A stretch of DNA of 64,000 nt from Demetria terragena DSM 11295 (lineage in GTDB: Bacteria > Actinomycetota > Actinomycetes > Actinomycetales > Dermatophilaceae): the NCBI RefSeq assembly GCF_000376825.1, contig NZ_AQXW01000004.1, forward strand, positions 248,001-312,000, written 5' to 3'. Under the pieces are notes generated by a model. That model was not told where the DNA came from. It searched no databases and was given only the letters and a program-made list of their open reading frames with translations. Every line of letters begins with the position of its first letter. Position 1 is the stretch's first letter. Shown in pieces: positions 24,670 through 34,625 of the stretch. The position numbers and the translations under genes were made by a program.

Positions 24670-26039
24670 AGTCGCTCGAATCCTCGCCGTAGTTCCCAGT
24701 CGGTCACGGCAGCATCAAAGTCGCGGATCTCGATGTCGGCGAAATTGACATAGTGATCAACCACTTTCTGGCCGAACGCCTCCCGGGCGATGTCCGAGGC
24801 GGCAAACAGGTCGCGTGCTTCCCGCAGTGTCACTGGCACGTGTTGGGCATCGGTGTCGTACGCGCTTCCGACGGTCATGGGTTCGAGCTCGAGCTTGTGC
24901 TCGATGCCGTACAGCCCTCCCGCCAGCATGGCCGCGACCGCGAGGTAGGGATTGGTGTCCCCGCCAGGGAGTCGGTTCTCCAGGCGAGCACCCGCGCCTT
25001 CACCCACCAAACGCACCGAACAGGTGCGGTTGTCTATGCCCCATGCGACGGCAGTCGGCGCGAAGGAGCCCACGGCAAAACGCTTGTACGAGTTGATGTT
25101 TGGCGCGTAGAACAGGGTGAACTCGCGCATTGTCGCCAGCACACCGGCAATGAACTGGTCATAGATTGCTGTGCGCTGCCCATCGGCCCAGAAAACCGTC
25201 GAGTCATCCAACCCACGAAGCGAAAGATGGATGTGACATGAGTTTCCTTCTCGCTCATTGGGTTTGGCCATGAACGTCAGAGATTGCCCGAGGCTGGAAG
25301 CGATCATCTTGGCGCCTGTCTTGTAGACGCTGTGGTTGTCAGCAGTCGACAGGACATCGTCAAAGAGGAAGCCGATCTCGTGCTGGCCAAAGTTGCACTC
25401 CCCCTTGGCCGATTCCACCACCATGCCTGCGGCGTACATGTCGGTACGGATGCGCTGGAGAAGTGGCTCTACGCGGCCGGACCCGACGATGGAGTAGTCG
25501 ACGTTGTACTGGTTTGCGGGCGTCAGATCGCGGTAGCCGCGTTCCCATGCCTGCTCGTAGGTATCCCGATAGACCACGAACTCCAACTCAGTCCCAGCGA
25601 CGGCCTTCCAACCATGGTCAGCGGCGCGTTCAATCTGCTGACGCAGCATGGACCGCGGTGACATCGGTACGTGTTCGCCGGTGGCGAGCAACAGATCGCA
25701 CTGCACCATGATGGTGCGCTCTAGCCACGGGACCCATCGGAAGGTCTCATCGTCGAGAGCGAACTGCATGTCGCCATAACCCGATTCCCAAGATGAAATG
25801 GCATAGCCATCAACGGTATTCATGTCGGTATCGACGGCCAAGAGGTAGTTACATCCCTCGACGCCGTGACCAAGTGCGTGGTCCACGAAGTACTGCGCGT
25901 GAAGGTACTTGCCCTGCAGCCGCCCTTGCATATCGGTGAAGGCCACGATGACGGTGTCGACCTCTCCAGAGCTGATGAGCTCACGGACCTGCTCAACACT
26001 CAGCATGCGGGGGTTGCGCGGATGGTGAGTGGTGCTCAT
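24666..26039 (-). CDS. Glutamine synthetase-like gamma-glutamyl-amine ligase
   Basis: A 457-residue GlnA-fold enzyme. The nucleotide and metal regions appear as AVAGTELEFVVYRDTYEQA, ESAKGECNFGQHEIGF, TFMAKPNEREGNSCHIHLSL and RLENRLPGGDTNPYLAVAAM. No Tyr adenylylation site of the NLYDLP type is visible. With amidohydrolase, ALDH and amine permease genes around it, it should join glutamate to an amine, like PuuA, or like GlnA4 for ethanolamine in Streptomyces coelicolor. ATGA overlap with the permease stop. It is not a nitrogen-assimilation glutamine synthetase. Confidence 0.88.
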   Translation of the reverse strand: MSTTHHPRNPRMLSVEQVRELISSGEVDTVIVAFTDMQGRLQGKYLHAQYFVDHALGHGVEGCNYLLAVDTDMNTVDGYAISSWESGYGDMQFALDDETFRWVPWLERTIMVQCDLLLATGEHVPMSPRSMLRQQIERAADHGWKAVAGTELEFVVYRDTYEQAWERGYRDLTPANQYNVDYSIVGSGRVEPLLQRIRTDMYAAGMVVESAKGECNFGQHEIGFLFDDVLSTADNHSVYKTGAKMIASSLGQSLTFMAKPNEREGNSCHIHLSLRGLDDSTVFWADGQRTAIYDQFIAGVLATMREFTLFYAPNINSYKRFAVGSFAPTAVAWGIDNRTCSVRLVGEGAGARLENRLPGGDTNPYLAVAAMLAGGLYGIEHKLELEPMTVGSAYDTDAQHVPVTLREARDLFAASDIAREAFGQKVVDHYVNFADIEIRDFDAAVTDWELRRGFERL

Positions 26040-27472
26040 CGAAGCTCCTCGGAGGCGTTAGCAATCTGGGCAAACTCTTCTTCCGGGGCTCCAGCGACCA
26101 AGTGGTGGCGACTGTAGAACCAGAAGTAGGCCAGTGCGAGCAGCAGCACCAGGGCGGTGACGCCTGCGGCCATCACGTCGACAAAGAACGTCGCGACGAC
26201 GGCGGCGATCGACAGCACCAGACCGATGCCGGTCGTCACCACACCACCAGGAGTGCGATAGCCACGTTCCAGGTCTGGTTCGCGACGCCGCAACATGATG
26301 TGGCTGAGATTGAGAAGCACGTACGACACCGCCGCACCAAACACCGCGATATTGATCAGCAGGTCCCCGTCTTTAGTGATCGCGGCGAGCAGGAACCCGA
26401 TGCCGCCAGGCACCAGTAGCGCCATGTACGGCGTACGCCGGCTGCTGGTCAGGGACAACACTCGTGGGAGGTAGCCCGAACGAGACAGCGCGAACAGTTG
26501 CCGTGAGTAGGCGTAAATGATGGAGAAGAAACTCGCGATCAAGCCCGCCAATCCGGCGTAGTTCACAAAGCTGGCGATGGTCGAGTTGCTGCCGTAGGCA
26601 GCCCTCAGCGCCTCGGGAAGTGGGTTGTCGGACATACCCATCGCGTCGGCGCCAGCAGTGCCGGGCACCAAGATCAGCATCAACGCAGCAAAGACCAGCA
26701 GAATCGACATCGCCACGATGATGCCGCGAGGTAGGTCGCGCTTGGGGTTCGAAGTTTCCTCAGCCGCCAGCGGAACGCCTTCGACCGCAAGAAAGAACCA
26801 GATGCCGTAAACCAGTGCGGCGGTGGCGCCCGCGAAGCCGAACGGCAGGAAATCACTCGCCCCAGCGACGTCGGCCTGTGGCGCGATATCGAACAACTTG
26901 CTGGCATCGAACTGCGGAATCAGCGCGAAAACCGTGACGACGAGCGCCACGACCGCGATGGCCGTGATGCCGAACATCACCTTCAGGGCCTCTCCCACAC
27001 CCCAGAGATGTACGCCGACGAAGACAATGTAGGCGGCCAGATAGATCGGCCAGGAGTTGGTGATTCCGCCGATATCCAGCGCCTCGATGTAGCCGCCGAT
27101 GAAGGTCGCGATGGCCGCGGGAGCGACGGCGTACTCGATGAGGACTGCCATCCCTGTGGCGAAACCACCCAGGGGTCCCAGCGCGCGGCGCGCGAACCCG
27201 TAGCCTGCGCCGGCCGCTGGCAGCATCGAGGACATCTCGGCCAGCCCAAGCACCATGCACGAATACATCACGCCCATCAGCACGGTGGCGATCAGCAGGC
27301 CACCCCAACCACCCTCCGCGATGCCGAAGTTCCATCCGGCGAAATCTCCGGAGATGACATAACTGACGCCGAGTCCGGCAAGAAGCACCCACCCGGCGGC
27401 TCCGCGTTTGAGCTGTCGGCGAGCCATGTAGTCATCGGAAACGCTCTGATAGTCGACATGCTGTTGGGGCAT
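26036..27472 (-). CDS. APC family amine permease, ethanolamine-permease-like
   Basis: A 478-residue carrier with about 12 hydrophobic segments. The opening GWVLLAGLGVSYVISGDFAG then WNFGIAEGGWGG and AAGAGYGFARRALGPLGGF is the pattern I associate with ethanolamine permeases. ATG 27472 is preferred over GTG 27505, which adds 11 residues. It is first in the operon and directly faces the GntR gene. It should import the amine that the downstream ligase glutamylates. Confidence 0.85.
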   Translation of the reverse strand: MPQQHVDYQSVSDDYMARRQLKRGAAGWVLLAGLGVSYVISGDFAGWNFGIAEGGWGGLLIATVLMGVMYSCMVLGLAEMSSMLPAAGAGYGFARRALGPLGGFATGMAVLIEYAVAPAAIATFIGGYIEALDIGGITNSWPIYLAAYIVFVGVHLWGVGEALKVMFGITAIAVVALVVTVFALIPQFDASKLFDIAPQADVAGASDFLPFGFAGATAALVYGIWFFLAVEGVPLAAEETSNPKRDLPRGIIVAMSILLVFAALMLILVPGTAGADAMGMSDNPLPEALRAAYGSNSTIASFVNYAGLAGLIASFFSIIYAYSRQLFALSRSGYLPRVLSLTSSRRTPYMALLVPGGIGFLLAAITKDGDLLINIAVFGAAVSYVLLNLSHIMLRRREPDLERGYRTPGGVVTTGIGLVLSIAAVVATFFVDVMAAGVTALVLLLALAYFWFYSRHHLVAGAPEEEFAQIANASEELR

Positions 27473-27513
27473 TGAGACCGCCTGGTCTTGAACTGATGGC
27501 ACCACTGTTTCGT

Positions 27514-27533
27514 ATGGATCAATAGTGGACCAT
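27514..27533. promoter_or_regulatory. GntR-type operator in the divergent amine-operon promoter
   Basis: ATGGATCAATAGTGGACCAT is a 20-bp imperfect palindrome (12 symmetric positions; outer ATGG/CCAT perfect) between the permease and the GntR gene. TATTGA on the minus strand (27524-27519) lies inside it and could be a -10 element. This is the usual operator position for a FadR-group repressor. Confidence 0.5.
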
Positions 27534-27592
27534 TGTGCGAGGTCCTATTTCAGCGTGGATCAGACCCCCAGTCAAGGGATTACGGTGCACTG

Positions 27593-28342
27593 GTGAGTCC
27601 CGAACGCGACCGACCGTCATCGCCGCCCCAGCCACCAGCCGCGTCGGGGGTGGCGCCGGTCCGTTTCGGGAACGTGTTCGAGGAGACCATGGCGCATCTG
27701 CTCCAACAGATTCGTCTCGGCCAATACCCACCGGGCGGCAAGCTCCCGCCCGAGCGTGAGCTTGCCGCATCCCTTCGAGTGTCGCGAACCTCATTGCGAG
27801 AAGCGTTGTCCCACTTGCAAACTGCTGGTTTTGTCAGCATCCGCCGCGGCCGGTATGGCGGAACCTATGTGAGCGACCCGCCACCCGCTATTGACTCAAG
27901 GGTGACGGCCCTTCCTGATCGGGCAGAGGTCGAAGACGTCCTGACAATCCGCGGGATCGTCGAGCCCGCAGCGGCGAGGTTGGCCGCTGAGCAGCAACCA
28001 ACGGGCGAATCCGCCGACCATCTGTGGGCGGCTCATCTCGCGTTGCGGGACGTCAGCGTGGAGCAATACCGCCCGCTTGACTCACGGTTACATCTGATGA
28101 TTGCGGACCTCAGCGGAGCGCCCAGTGTTGCCAAGGTCGTCGCCGACGTGCGATCGAGAGTCAACACCTTGCTCGACTGCATCCCCCTGCTCCAGCCCAA
28201 TTTGGTGCACTCGTGCGATCAGCACGAGGCGATCGTACGAGCCATCCTGAATGGTGAGGCGCAGCAAGCACACGACCTCATGGTCGACCACCTCGACGGC
28301 AGCGCTGCCCTGCTCAGAGGGTTCTTGGGTTCTTCGACATAA
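27593..28342 (+). CDS. FadR-group GntR transcriptional regulator
   Basis: A 249-residue regulator. After a Pro-rich N-terminus, the GntR winged helix shows LGQYPPGGKLPPERELAASL and VSRTSLREALSHLQTAGFV. The C-terminal all-helical FCD domain contains DSRLHLMIADLSGAPSVAKV and an Asp/His set typical of metal-binding FCD sensors. It probably represses the facing permease-ligase-hydrolase-ALDH-SDR operon until the amine or a glutamyl intermediate appears. The start is GTG 27593; an in-frame GTG at 27533 would extend into the operator and is less likely. Confidence 0.88.
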   Translation: MSPERDRPSSPPQPPAASGVAPVRFGNVFEETMAHLLQQIRLGQYPPGGKLPPERELAASLRVSRTSLREALSHLQTAGFVSIRRGRYGGTYVSDPPPAIDSRVTALPDRAEVEDVLTIRGIVEPAAARLAAEQQPTGESADHLWAAHLALRDVSVEQYRPLDSRLHLMIADLSGAPSVAKVVADVRSRVNTLLDCIPLLQPNLVHSCDQHEAIVRAILNGEAQQAHDLMVDHLDGSAALLRGFLGSST

Positions 28343-28361
28343 GACCCTCACCCCGCGACGC

Positions 28362-30668
28362 TCAGTCGTCGCTGGCCACGACCTTGTGGTCAGCGCCAGT
28401 CATTCGGTGAGCGTCAAAGACCCCATCCACCTGGCGTACGGCACGGATAACGTGGTCGAGATGGCTGGTGTCACCCATCTCAAAAGTGAAGCGGGACACC
28501 GCAACCCGGTCCCGACTGGTCGTCAGGTTGGCAGACAAAATGTTCACGTGCTGCTCTGACAGCACTTTGGTGATGTCCGTGAGAAGGCCGTTGCGGTCGA
28601 GCGCATCCACCTGCAACTGCACCAGGAAGACGCTATCGGCCGAAGGCGCCCACGCGACGTCGAGTAGTCGCTCAGGTTGCCTGAGTAGCTGTTCGGCATT
28701 GGTGCAATCTCGCCGGTGGACCGATACCCCATTGCCGGTCGTCACAAACCCGATGATCTCGTCGCCCGGCACGGGAGTACAACATCGAGCGAGTTTGACC
28801 CAGACATCATCGGCGCCCACCACGGTGACTCCGGGGTCGCCTGCACGAGCACGACGGCGGGGCGTTACGCCCAGAGGTGATTCCTCGAATTCGTCAGTGT
28901 CCGCAGCAGGTTCGCCCTGCGCCGCGGCCAATTGCTTGACGACGTGCTCGGCGGATACGTGCCGGTCGCCGATCGCGGCGTACAACCCCTCGATGTCGTG
29001 ATAATTGAGGCGAGTGGCGACCTCGGTCAGGCTCTCGTGGGACATCAACCGCTGAATACCCAAGCCCTTCTTGCGAATCGCACGCGCCAAGGCGTCCTTG
29101 CCCGACTCGATGGCCTCCTCACGCCGTTCCTTGGAGAACCACTGCTTGATCTTGTTGCGAGCACGCGGGCTCTTCACGAAGGTCAGCCAGTCGCGGCTAG
29201 GCCCGGCCCCGTCGGCCTTTGAGGTGAGGACCTCCACCACGTCCCCGTTGTCGAGCACACTCTCCAACGGCACCAGTCGGCCATTGATGCGAGCACCAAT
29301 GCAGTGGTGCCCCACCTCGGTGTGCACCGCGTAGGCAAAATCGATCGGGGTCGCACCCGCGGGAAGCGGCATCACTTCGCCCTTGGGTGTGAAGACATAG
29401 ACCTCCCGCGCCCCGACGTCGAAGCGCAAGGATTCGAGGAACTCCCCTGGATCGGATGTCTCCCGCTGCCATTCCAGCAGCTGGCGCAGCCAGGTCATGT
29501 CGTTGATCGGACCGGTGTCGACGGAAGCCGATTTGCCTACCTCAGCTCCGCCTTGGGTGTCCTTGTATTTCCAGTGAGCCGCGACACCGTACTCGGCTCG
29601 GCGGTGCATCTGATGGGTACGGATTTGAATCTCGACCGGCTTGCCCTCCGGCCCAATGACGGTCGTGTGCAAGGACTGATACATGTTGAACTTCGGCATA
29701 GCGATGTAGTCCTTGAACCGCCCAGGGATCGGGCTCCATCGCGCGTGAATCGTGCCGAGCACGGCATAGCAGTCCCGAACCGACTCCACCAGGACGCGGA
29801 TCGCGACAAGGTCATAGATGTCTTCGAAGTCGCGGCCACGAACGATCATCTTTTGATAAACGCTGTAGTAATGCTTCGGTCGTCCGGTGACCTCACCCTT
29901 GATCTTGGCGGCACGCAGGTCGGCATCAACCTGATCTCGGACGAGCCCCAAGTACTCCTCGCGCGCCGGAGCCCGATCTGCCACCAGCCGCACGATCTCA
30001 TCGGACACCTTGGGATAGAGCGTCGCGAAGGACAGATCCTCCAACTCCCACTTGATGGTGTTCATGCCCAAGCGGTGCGCCAACGGTGCATAGATTTCCA
30101 GCGTCTCGGTCGCTTTGCGCTGCGCCGAAGCCGCGGACACGTATCGCCACGTTCGCGCGTTATGCAGGCGGTCCGCCAGCTTGATCACCAAGACGCGGAT
30201 GTCCTTGGCCATCGCGATGACCATTTTGCGGACCGTCTCCGACTGCGCGGCCTCGCCGTATTTGACCTTGTCGAGTTTGGTTACGCCATCGACCAACATG
30301 GCGATCTCGTCACCGAACTCGGACCGCAACTGAGTCAACGAATACTCGGTGTCTTCCACCGTGTCGTGCAGCAAGGCGGCCGCCAAAGTCGGTGGTGTCA
30401 TACCGAGTTCGGCCAGAATCGTGGCGACCGCTAGGGGGTGGGTGATGTAGGGGTCGCCGGACTTACGCATCTGTCCGGCGTGACATCGTTCGGCCACGTC
30501 GTAGGCGCGTTGGATGACGTCGACATCAACACGCGGGTGGGTCGCGCGGACCGTACGCAGCAAGGGTTCGAGCACACGATGCCCTGTCGGGCGGGGGGCG
30601 CCGAAGCGGACTAAGCGTGCGCGTACGCGCGACGCTGCATGCCCGACCGGCCGTGTCTCCTCCGCCAT
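28362..30668 (-). CDS. relA: Bifunctional (p)ppGpp synthetase/hydrolase
   Basis: The 768-residue RSH protein has an HD hydrolase domain ([30 protein letters not shown]), a synthetase domain ([40 protein letters not shown]), a TGS domain ([20 protein letters not shown]), a Cys-rich zinc-finger region ([20 protein letters not shown]) and a C-terminal ACT domain. Both active sites look intact, so it should make and degrade the stringent alarmone. It sits next to apt as in Mycobacterium and ends convergent with the GntR gene. Confidence 0.96.
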   Translation of the reverse strand: MAEETRPVGHAASRVRARLVRFGAPRPTGHRVLEPLLRTVRATHPRVDVDVIQRAYDVAERCHAGQMRKSGDPYITHPLAVATILAELGMTPPTLAAALLHDTVEDTEYSLTQLRSEFGDEIAMLVDGVTKLDKVKYGEAAQSETVRKMVIAMAKDIRVLVIKLADRLHNARTWRYVSAASAQRKATETLEIYAPLAHRLGMNTIKWELEDLSFATLYPKVSDEIVRLVADRAPAREEYLGLVRDQVDADLRAAKIKGEVTGRPKHYYSVYQKMIVRGRDFEDIYDLVAIRVLVESVRDCYAVLGTIHARWSPIPGRFKDYIAMPKFNMYQSLHTTVIGPEGKPVEIQIRTHQMHRRAEYGVAAHWKYKDTQGGAEVGKSASVDTGPINDMTWLRQLLEWQRETSDPGEFLESLRFDVGAREVYVFTPKGEVMPLPAGATPIDFAYAVHTEVGHHCIGARINGRLVPLESVLDNGDVVEVLTSKADGAGPSRDWLTFVKSPRARNKIKQWFSKERREEAIESGKDALARAIRKKGLGIQRLMSHESLTEVATRLNYHDIEGLYAAIGDRHVSAEHVVKQLAAAQGEPAADTDEFEESPLGVTPRRRARAGDPGVTVVGADDVWVKLARCCTPVPGDEIIGFVTTGNGVSVHRRDCTNAEQLLRQPERLLDVAWAPSADSVFLVQLQVDALDRNGLLTDITKVLSEQHVNILSANLTTSRDRVAVSRFTFEMGDTSHLDHVIRAVRQVDGVFDAHRMTGADHKVVASDD

Positions 30669-30694
30669 GGCGAGAGTCTAGGGGCGAAGGTCAG

Positions 30695-31222
30695 TCAGAC
30701 AGTCGCGAGGGCATGCGTCGGCACGTCCTCGAGAGCAGAACGCCCGGCCAGGAAAGACAACTCGAGCAGCGCCTCAAACGCTCGCACGCGCGCACCCGCT
30801 TGCCGCAGCAGGCTGACGGCGGCTGAGGCCGTGCCACCGGTGGCCAGAACGTCGTCGAGCAGGAGCACGCGTGCTCCCGGCTGTATAGCGCCGGTCTGAA
30901 TCTCGATGGTCGCGGTGCCATATTCCAAGGCATAGGTCTCGCTCAGGACTTCGCCGGGCAACTTGCCAGCCTTGCGCACTGGCACGAAGCCGACGTCAAG
31001 GGCAAGCGCGACCGGCGCGCCCACGACAAATCCTCGAGCCTCGATGCCACACACCAGATCTACCTCGCCGCGATGCCGCTGGACGATGTCGTCCACGACC
31101 GCTCGCATCGCCGCGGGCGAGGCGAACAACGGCGACAGATCCTTGAACTGAACACCCGGAGAGGGAAAGTCCGCGACGTCCCTGGTCTGCTCTAGGACGA
31201 TCTGTTCAATCGATGAGGCCAT
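30695..31222 (-). CDS. apt: Adenine phosphoribosyltransferase
   Basis: This 175-residue enzyme salvages adenine with PRPP. The PRPP loop is VLLLDDVLATGGTASAAV, preceded by VDLVCGIEARGFVVGAPVAL and FVPVRKAGKLPGEVLSETY. ATG 31222 overlaps the secF stop in a TGATG arrangement; a GTG one codon earlier is possible. It lies in the secDF-apt-relA order conserved in actinobacteria, so it is likely co-transcribed with secF. Confidence 0.94.
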   Translation of the reverse strand: MASSIEQIVLEQTRDVADFPSPGVQFKDLSPLFASPAAMRAVVDDIVQRHRGEVDLVCGIEARGFVVGAPVALALDVGFVPVRKAGKLPGEVLSETYALEYGTATIEIQTGAIQPGARVLLLDDVLATGGTASAAVSLLRQAGARVRAFEALLELSFLAGRSALEDVPTHALATV

Positions 31223-32376
31223 CACGAATCATCGCGGTCGAGTCGGGCCAGCGGATGCGTCGTCCGCTTGCTAGCCCGCTCCCGGTGCACTTCCGCGGCC
31301 TTCGCTGCGCGTTCCGGCTCGACGACACCGGAGACGCCTTCACCCGGCGTTGCCCGACTACCCGAGGCCGCCATCGCCACCTTTTGCGATGACTGGTGGG
31401 CTGCGGCCCGCTTCGCCAACTCGCGCATCTGTGGTTCGCGACGGCGAAGATCACACAGCAACGGTGTCGCGATGAAGATCGAGGAGAACGTTCCGACCGC
31501 GATACCGATGAAGAGCGACAAGGCCAGGTCAAGAAGGGTTCCCGGACCCAGGAAGACGAAGCCGACGAAGACCACGACGGCGACGGGCAGCAGCGCGATC
31601 ACCGAGGTGTTGATGGAGCGCACCACGGTCTGGTTGACGGCGTAATTGGCGGCCTGGTCGAAGTTCCTCGTGCCGGTCGACATGGCTTCGTGGGTGTTTT
31701 CCCGGACCTTGTCGAAGACGACGACGGTGTCATAGATCGAATACCCGAGAATTGTCAGGAAGCCGATCATCGTCGCTGGACTGATCTCAAACCCGGTGAG
31801 TGAATAGATGCCCACCGTGAAGAACACATCGTGAGCCAGGGCGACCAGCGCTGCGACCGCCATCGTCCACGTGCGGAAGTAGAGCGCCAGGACGATGCTC
31901 AGCAACGCTAGGAACCACAGCAGCGCCAAGATGGCCTGCTTGGTGACGGTGTCGCCCCAGGACGGACCGATGAACGTCGAGGTGACGTCAGCACGCTGAA
32001 CGTCGAACTCCTTCGCCAGCTCGGAGCGCACCTTGGCGGTGTCAGCTGGCGTACCCGTCCCCAGCTGTTCGGTCTGGATTCGGACCTGGTTGTCACCGAT
32101 CTGCGTGACGCTTAGTTGGCTTTCGCCGCCGACAGCCTTGGTGATGGCGTCCTCGGTGCGTTGCTCGTAGTCATCCATGTTGGAGACGCCAGGCACGCGC
32201 AACTCTGATCCACCGGTGAACTCCAGCGACAGGTTGAGGCCCTTGATAAAGATGCCGCCCGCCGCGATGAGCATCAGGATGATGCTGGCTATATACCAAG
32301 TGCGGCGCTTGCCCACGAAGTCAAACTGCCGCCGGCCGGTATAGAGGTCATTGCCCAACTGGGCGAAGCTAGCCAT
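31222..32376 (-). CDS. secF: Protein translocase subunit SecF
   Basis: A 384-residue membrane protein with six predicted membrane segments and the SecF motifs GLNLSLEFTGGSELRV (periplasmic P1 start), TMIGFLTILGYSIYDTVVVF then DKVREN, and NQTVVRSINTSVIAL. It partners SecD to use the proton motive force for late steps of Sec export. The C-terminal 80 residues are a charged cytoplasmic tail rich in Ala, Arg and Lys. The start abuts the secD stop. Confidence 0.95.
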   Translation of the reverse strand: MASFAQLGNDLYTGRRQFDFVGKRRTWYIASIILMLIAAGGIFIKGLNLSLEFTGGSELRVPGVSNMDDYEQRTEDAITKAVGGESQLSVTQIGDNQVRIQTEQLGTGTPADTAKVRSELAKEFDVQRADVTSTFIGPSWGDTVTKQAILALLWFLALLSIVLALYFRTWTMAVAALVALAHDVFFTVGIYSLTGFEISPATMIGFLTILGYSIYDTVVVFDKVRENTHEAMSTGTRNFDQAANYAVNQTVVRSINTSVIALLPVAVVVFVGFVFLGPGTLLDLALSLFIGIAVGTFSSIFIATPLLCDLRRREPQMRELAKRAAAHQSSQKVAMAASGSRATPGEGVSGVVEPERAAKAAEVHRERASKRTTHPLARLDRDDS

Positions 32377-34256
32377 CAGGCTGTCCCTTCTTGGGCGGCG
32401 GCGGCTTGGCGATCAGCGATCGTGACCCGGCCGCGGCCTGCGTAGGTCGCGGTTTTGGCGCCCAGTCGTTCGGGGTCCAGCCCAGACCATGGGTGACCAC
32501 CGCCGAAGAACTTGGTACGCGCCAACAGCGTCAGCGCCGGGTGGGTAAACAACATCACCACAAGGATGTCGATTAGCGTACTGAGGCCGAGGGTAAAGGC
32601 GAAGGCCTTCACGTTGGACTCCGACAGCAGATACAGCACTGCGGCGGCGATGAAGTTCACCACGTCAGAAATGATGATGGTGCGCCGCGCGCGACCCCAC
32701 CCAGTCTCGACTGCCGCGCGCAAAGCGCGGCCTGATCTGACCTCGTCTCTCACGCGTTCGAAGTAGACGATGAAACTGTCCGCCGTGACGCCAATGGCGA
32801 CAATCAGACCAGTCACACCGGCCATGGTGAGCCGGAAGTTGGCGAGGTGGCCAAGGATGGTCACTGTGCCGTAGGTCAGGAGACCGGCAATGCCAAGAGA
32901 AGCCACCGTCACCAGACCGAGCGCGCGGTACTGGAACAGCGAGTAGATGATGACCAGGACGAGGCCGATCACCCCGGCGATCAAACCCATCCGCAGTTGA
33001 TCCTGCCCGAGCTGCGGGCTGATCTGGTCGTTGGTCTGTTCCTCGAAGGAGAACGGCAGCGCACCGAACTTCAGCTGTTCAGCGAGAACTTTGCCGCTCT
33101 TCGGTGTGAACGATCCGGTGATCTGCGCTTTGCCATTGGTGATCGCATCGTTGGTGCCCAACGCGCTGAGGACCTGGCCGTCGATAATGATCGCCGACTT
33201 GTTTTGCGGCTGTGTTTCCGGGAACTTCGACAAGCGCGTCGTCATGTCGCCGAAGGCCTTTTTGCCCTGGTCGTCGAACTCCAGGTTGATCTGCGTTCCA
33301 CCGGTCTGCTGGCCCTGCTGGTTGGTCTCCGGTCCAGAACTGGCGTCCTCGACCATCGATCCGTTGACCTCGACCGGGCCTACGATGTACTTCGCCTGGG
33401 CCTGTTGGTCGCACATCACCGTCGGCGCCTTGGGCGACGCCGCGGCGGAGAGTTGCTGGTGCTCGGTGTCAGCGCAGTTGTATGCCCCCACTAGCTCCTG
33501 GTACGTCGCGCCCTTCTCGACGACTCCGGCCTTGACCCACAGGGACTCGACTGGTTCCTGAGCCCATTTCTCATCACTGGGATTAGCGGGCTTGTCGGCC
33601 GCGGGCTTCGTGGTGGACTTCGCCGGCGCTTTGCTCGATGACGACTTAGTGGGTTTCGGTGATGGCGACTCCGCGGCGGGATACGCCTCGGGGTAGGTGC
33701 CGCGGGCACCAGACGATGTCGCCGACGACTTCGCGGTAGCCGACGGCTTGGCGGTGGCCTTCGACCCACTGCTGCTGGGCTTGGCCGAAGCCTTCGGCGG
33801 CTCGGGTGGCTGCGGCAGGGTGATTTCAACAGGCTGATTCTGCTGCTCGACAATCACCGGCCGGAAGGTCAACTGTGAGGACGCCGACAGCGAGTCCAGC
33901 ATGTCCTCGCTGGGTTCGCCGGGAATCGCCACGACGATGTTGCTGGCGCCAAGTGTGGTGACCTCAGCTTCGGCGACGCCGCTGCCATCGACCCGGCGGC
34001 GAATAATGCTGACGGCCTGTTCGACCTGCTGAGAGTTGATCTCTTGGTCCTCACCGACCTGGGGCTCCAGCACGATCTGCCGACCCCCCTCGAGGTCGAG
34101 ACCAAGCTTCGGAGTCCACTGACCCGCGGGCGACTGCATTGTCGTCAAGGCGATGCCGCCGAACAGAACCCCGACAATCAGCAAGAGGGCAACAATGGTG
34201 GTCTTCGGCCGGGCCTTCTTGCGCCCAGGCTTACTCGACGGACTCATGAGGCTCAT
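32376..34256 (-). CDS. secD: Protein translocase subunit SecD with low-complexity insert
   Basis: This 626-residue SecD has the N-terminal anchor, LGLDLEGGRQIVLEPQVGED, the P1 region (VSIIRRRVDGSGVAEAEV) and a C-terminal permease half (TAD in IVAIGVTADSFIVYFERVRD). Residues about 148-230 are an insert made largely of Ser, Lys, Ala, Pro and Thr, in the extracytoplasmic loop between the two P1 parts. Actinobacterial SecDs often have disordered loops here, but this one is long. A second ATG three codons in (34247) is possible. Confidence 0.94.
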   Translation of the reverse strand: MSLMSPSSKPGRKKARPKTTIVALLLIVGVLFGGIALTTMQSPAGQWTPKLGLDLEGGRQIVLEPQVGEDQEINSQQVEQAVSIIRRRVDGSGVAEAEVTTLGASNIVVAIPGEPSEDMLDSLSASSQLTFRPVIVEQQNQPVEITLPQPPEPPKASAKPSSSGSKATAKPSATAKSSATSSGARGTYPEAYPAAESPSPKPTKSSSSKAPAKSTTKPAADKPANPSDEKWAQEPVESLWVKAGVVEKGATYQELVGAYNCADTEHQQLSAAASPKAPTVMCDQQAQAKYIVGPVEVNGSMVEDASSGPETNQQGQQTGGTQINLEFDDQGKKAFGDMTTRLSKFPETQPQNKSAIIIDGQVLSALGTNDAITNGKAQITGSFTPKSGKVLAEQLKFGALPFSFEEQTNDQISPQLGQDQLRMGLIAGVIGLVLVIIYSLFQYRALGLVTVASLGIAGLLTYGTVTILGHLANFRLTMAGVTGLIVAIGVTADSFIVYFERVRDEVRSGRALRAAVETGWGRARRTIIISDVVNFIAAAVLYLLSESNVKAFAFTLGLSTLIDILVVMLFTHPALTLLARTKFFGGGHPWSGLDPERLGAKTATYAGRGRVTIADRQAAAAQEGTA

Positions 34257-34259
34257 AGA

Positions 34260-34625
34260 TCAGGAACCCTGTCGTGGTTCGTCCGACTCACGGTCGCTGG
34301 CGTCATCATCGGCCTCTTCAGCATCCGGCGCTGGGTCCGCAGTTGGGCTGGGGAGTACCGCCCGACGGTCGAAGGTCAAGGTCACTCCGGGAGCAGCTTC
34401 AATTTCAGCGGTGGGGCCATCCAGCGCGACGAGCGTGCCGATCAGCCCAGAGGTGGTGCTGACCTGCTGGCCTGGCACGAGTTGGTCCTGTGCCCGCTGA
34501 ACTTGCTTCTGCCGCCTGCGCTGTTGCCAGAACAGCAGCCCGATGAGCACCAGCGGGAGGAGCAGGATCAGCATCCCGGTGGCGTTGCTTCCCTGCTGCT
34601 GACTGGCGGTGGCCAGGAACGGCAT
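34260..34625 (-). CDS. yajC: Preprotein translocase subunit YajC
   Basis: A 121-residue protein with one N-terminal membrane span (GMLILLLPLVLIGLLF), then basic WQQRRRQKQVQRAQDQLVPG and the small beta domain GQQVSTTSGLIGTLVALDGP. The acidic tail is Asp/Glu/Ser-rich. It belongs to the SecDF-YajC complex, and the gene is 3 bp upstream of secD. It starts a new transcription unit after ruvB, since a large hairpin lies in the 168-bp gap. Confidence 0.93.
   Translation of the reverse strand: MPFLATASQQQGSNATGMLILLLPLVLIGLLFWQQRRRQKQVQRAQDQLVPGQQVSTTSGLIGTLVALDGPTAEIEAAPGVTLTFDRRAVLPSPTADPAPDAEEADDDASDRESDEPRQGS

Noticed and set aside
29304-30434. 376-codon plus-strand open frame opposite relA
   Set aside because: relA on the other strand is certain, and this frame has Arg/His/Asp-rich shadow composition without motifs.
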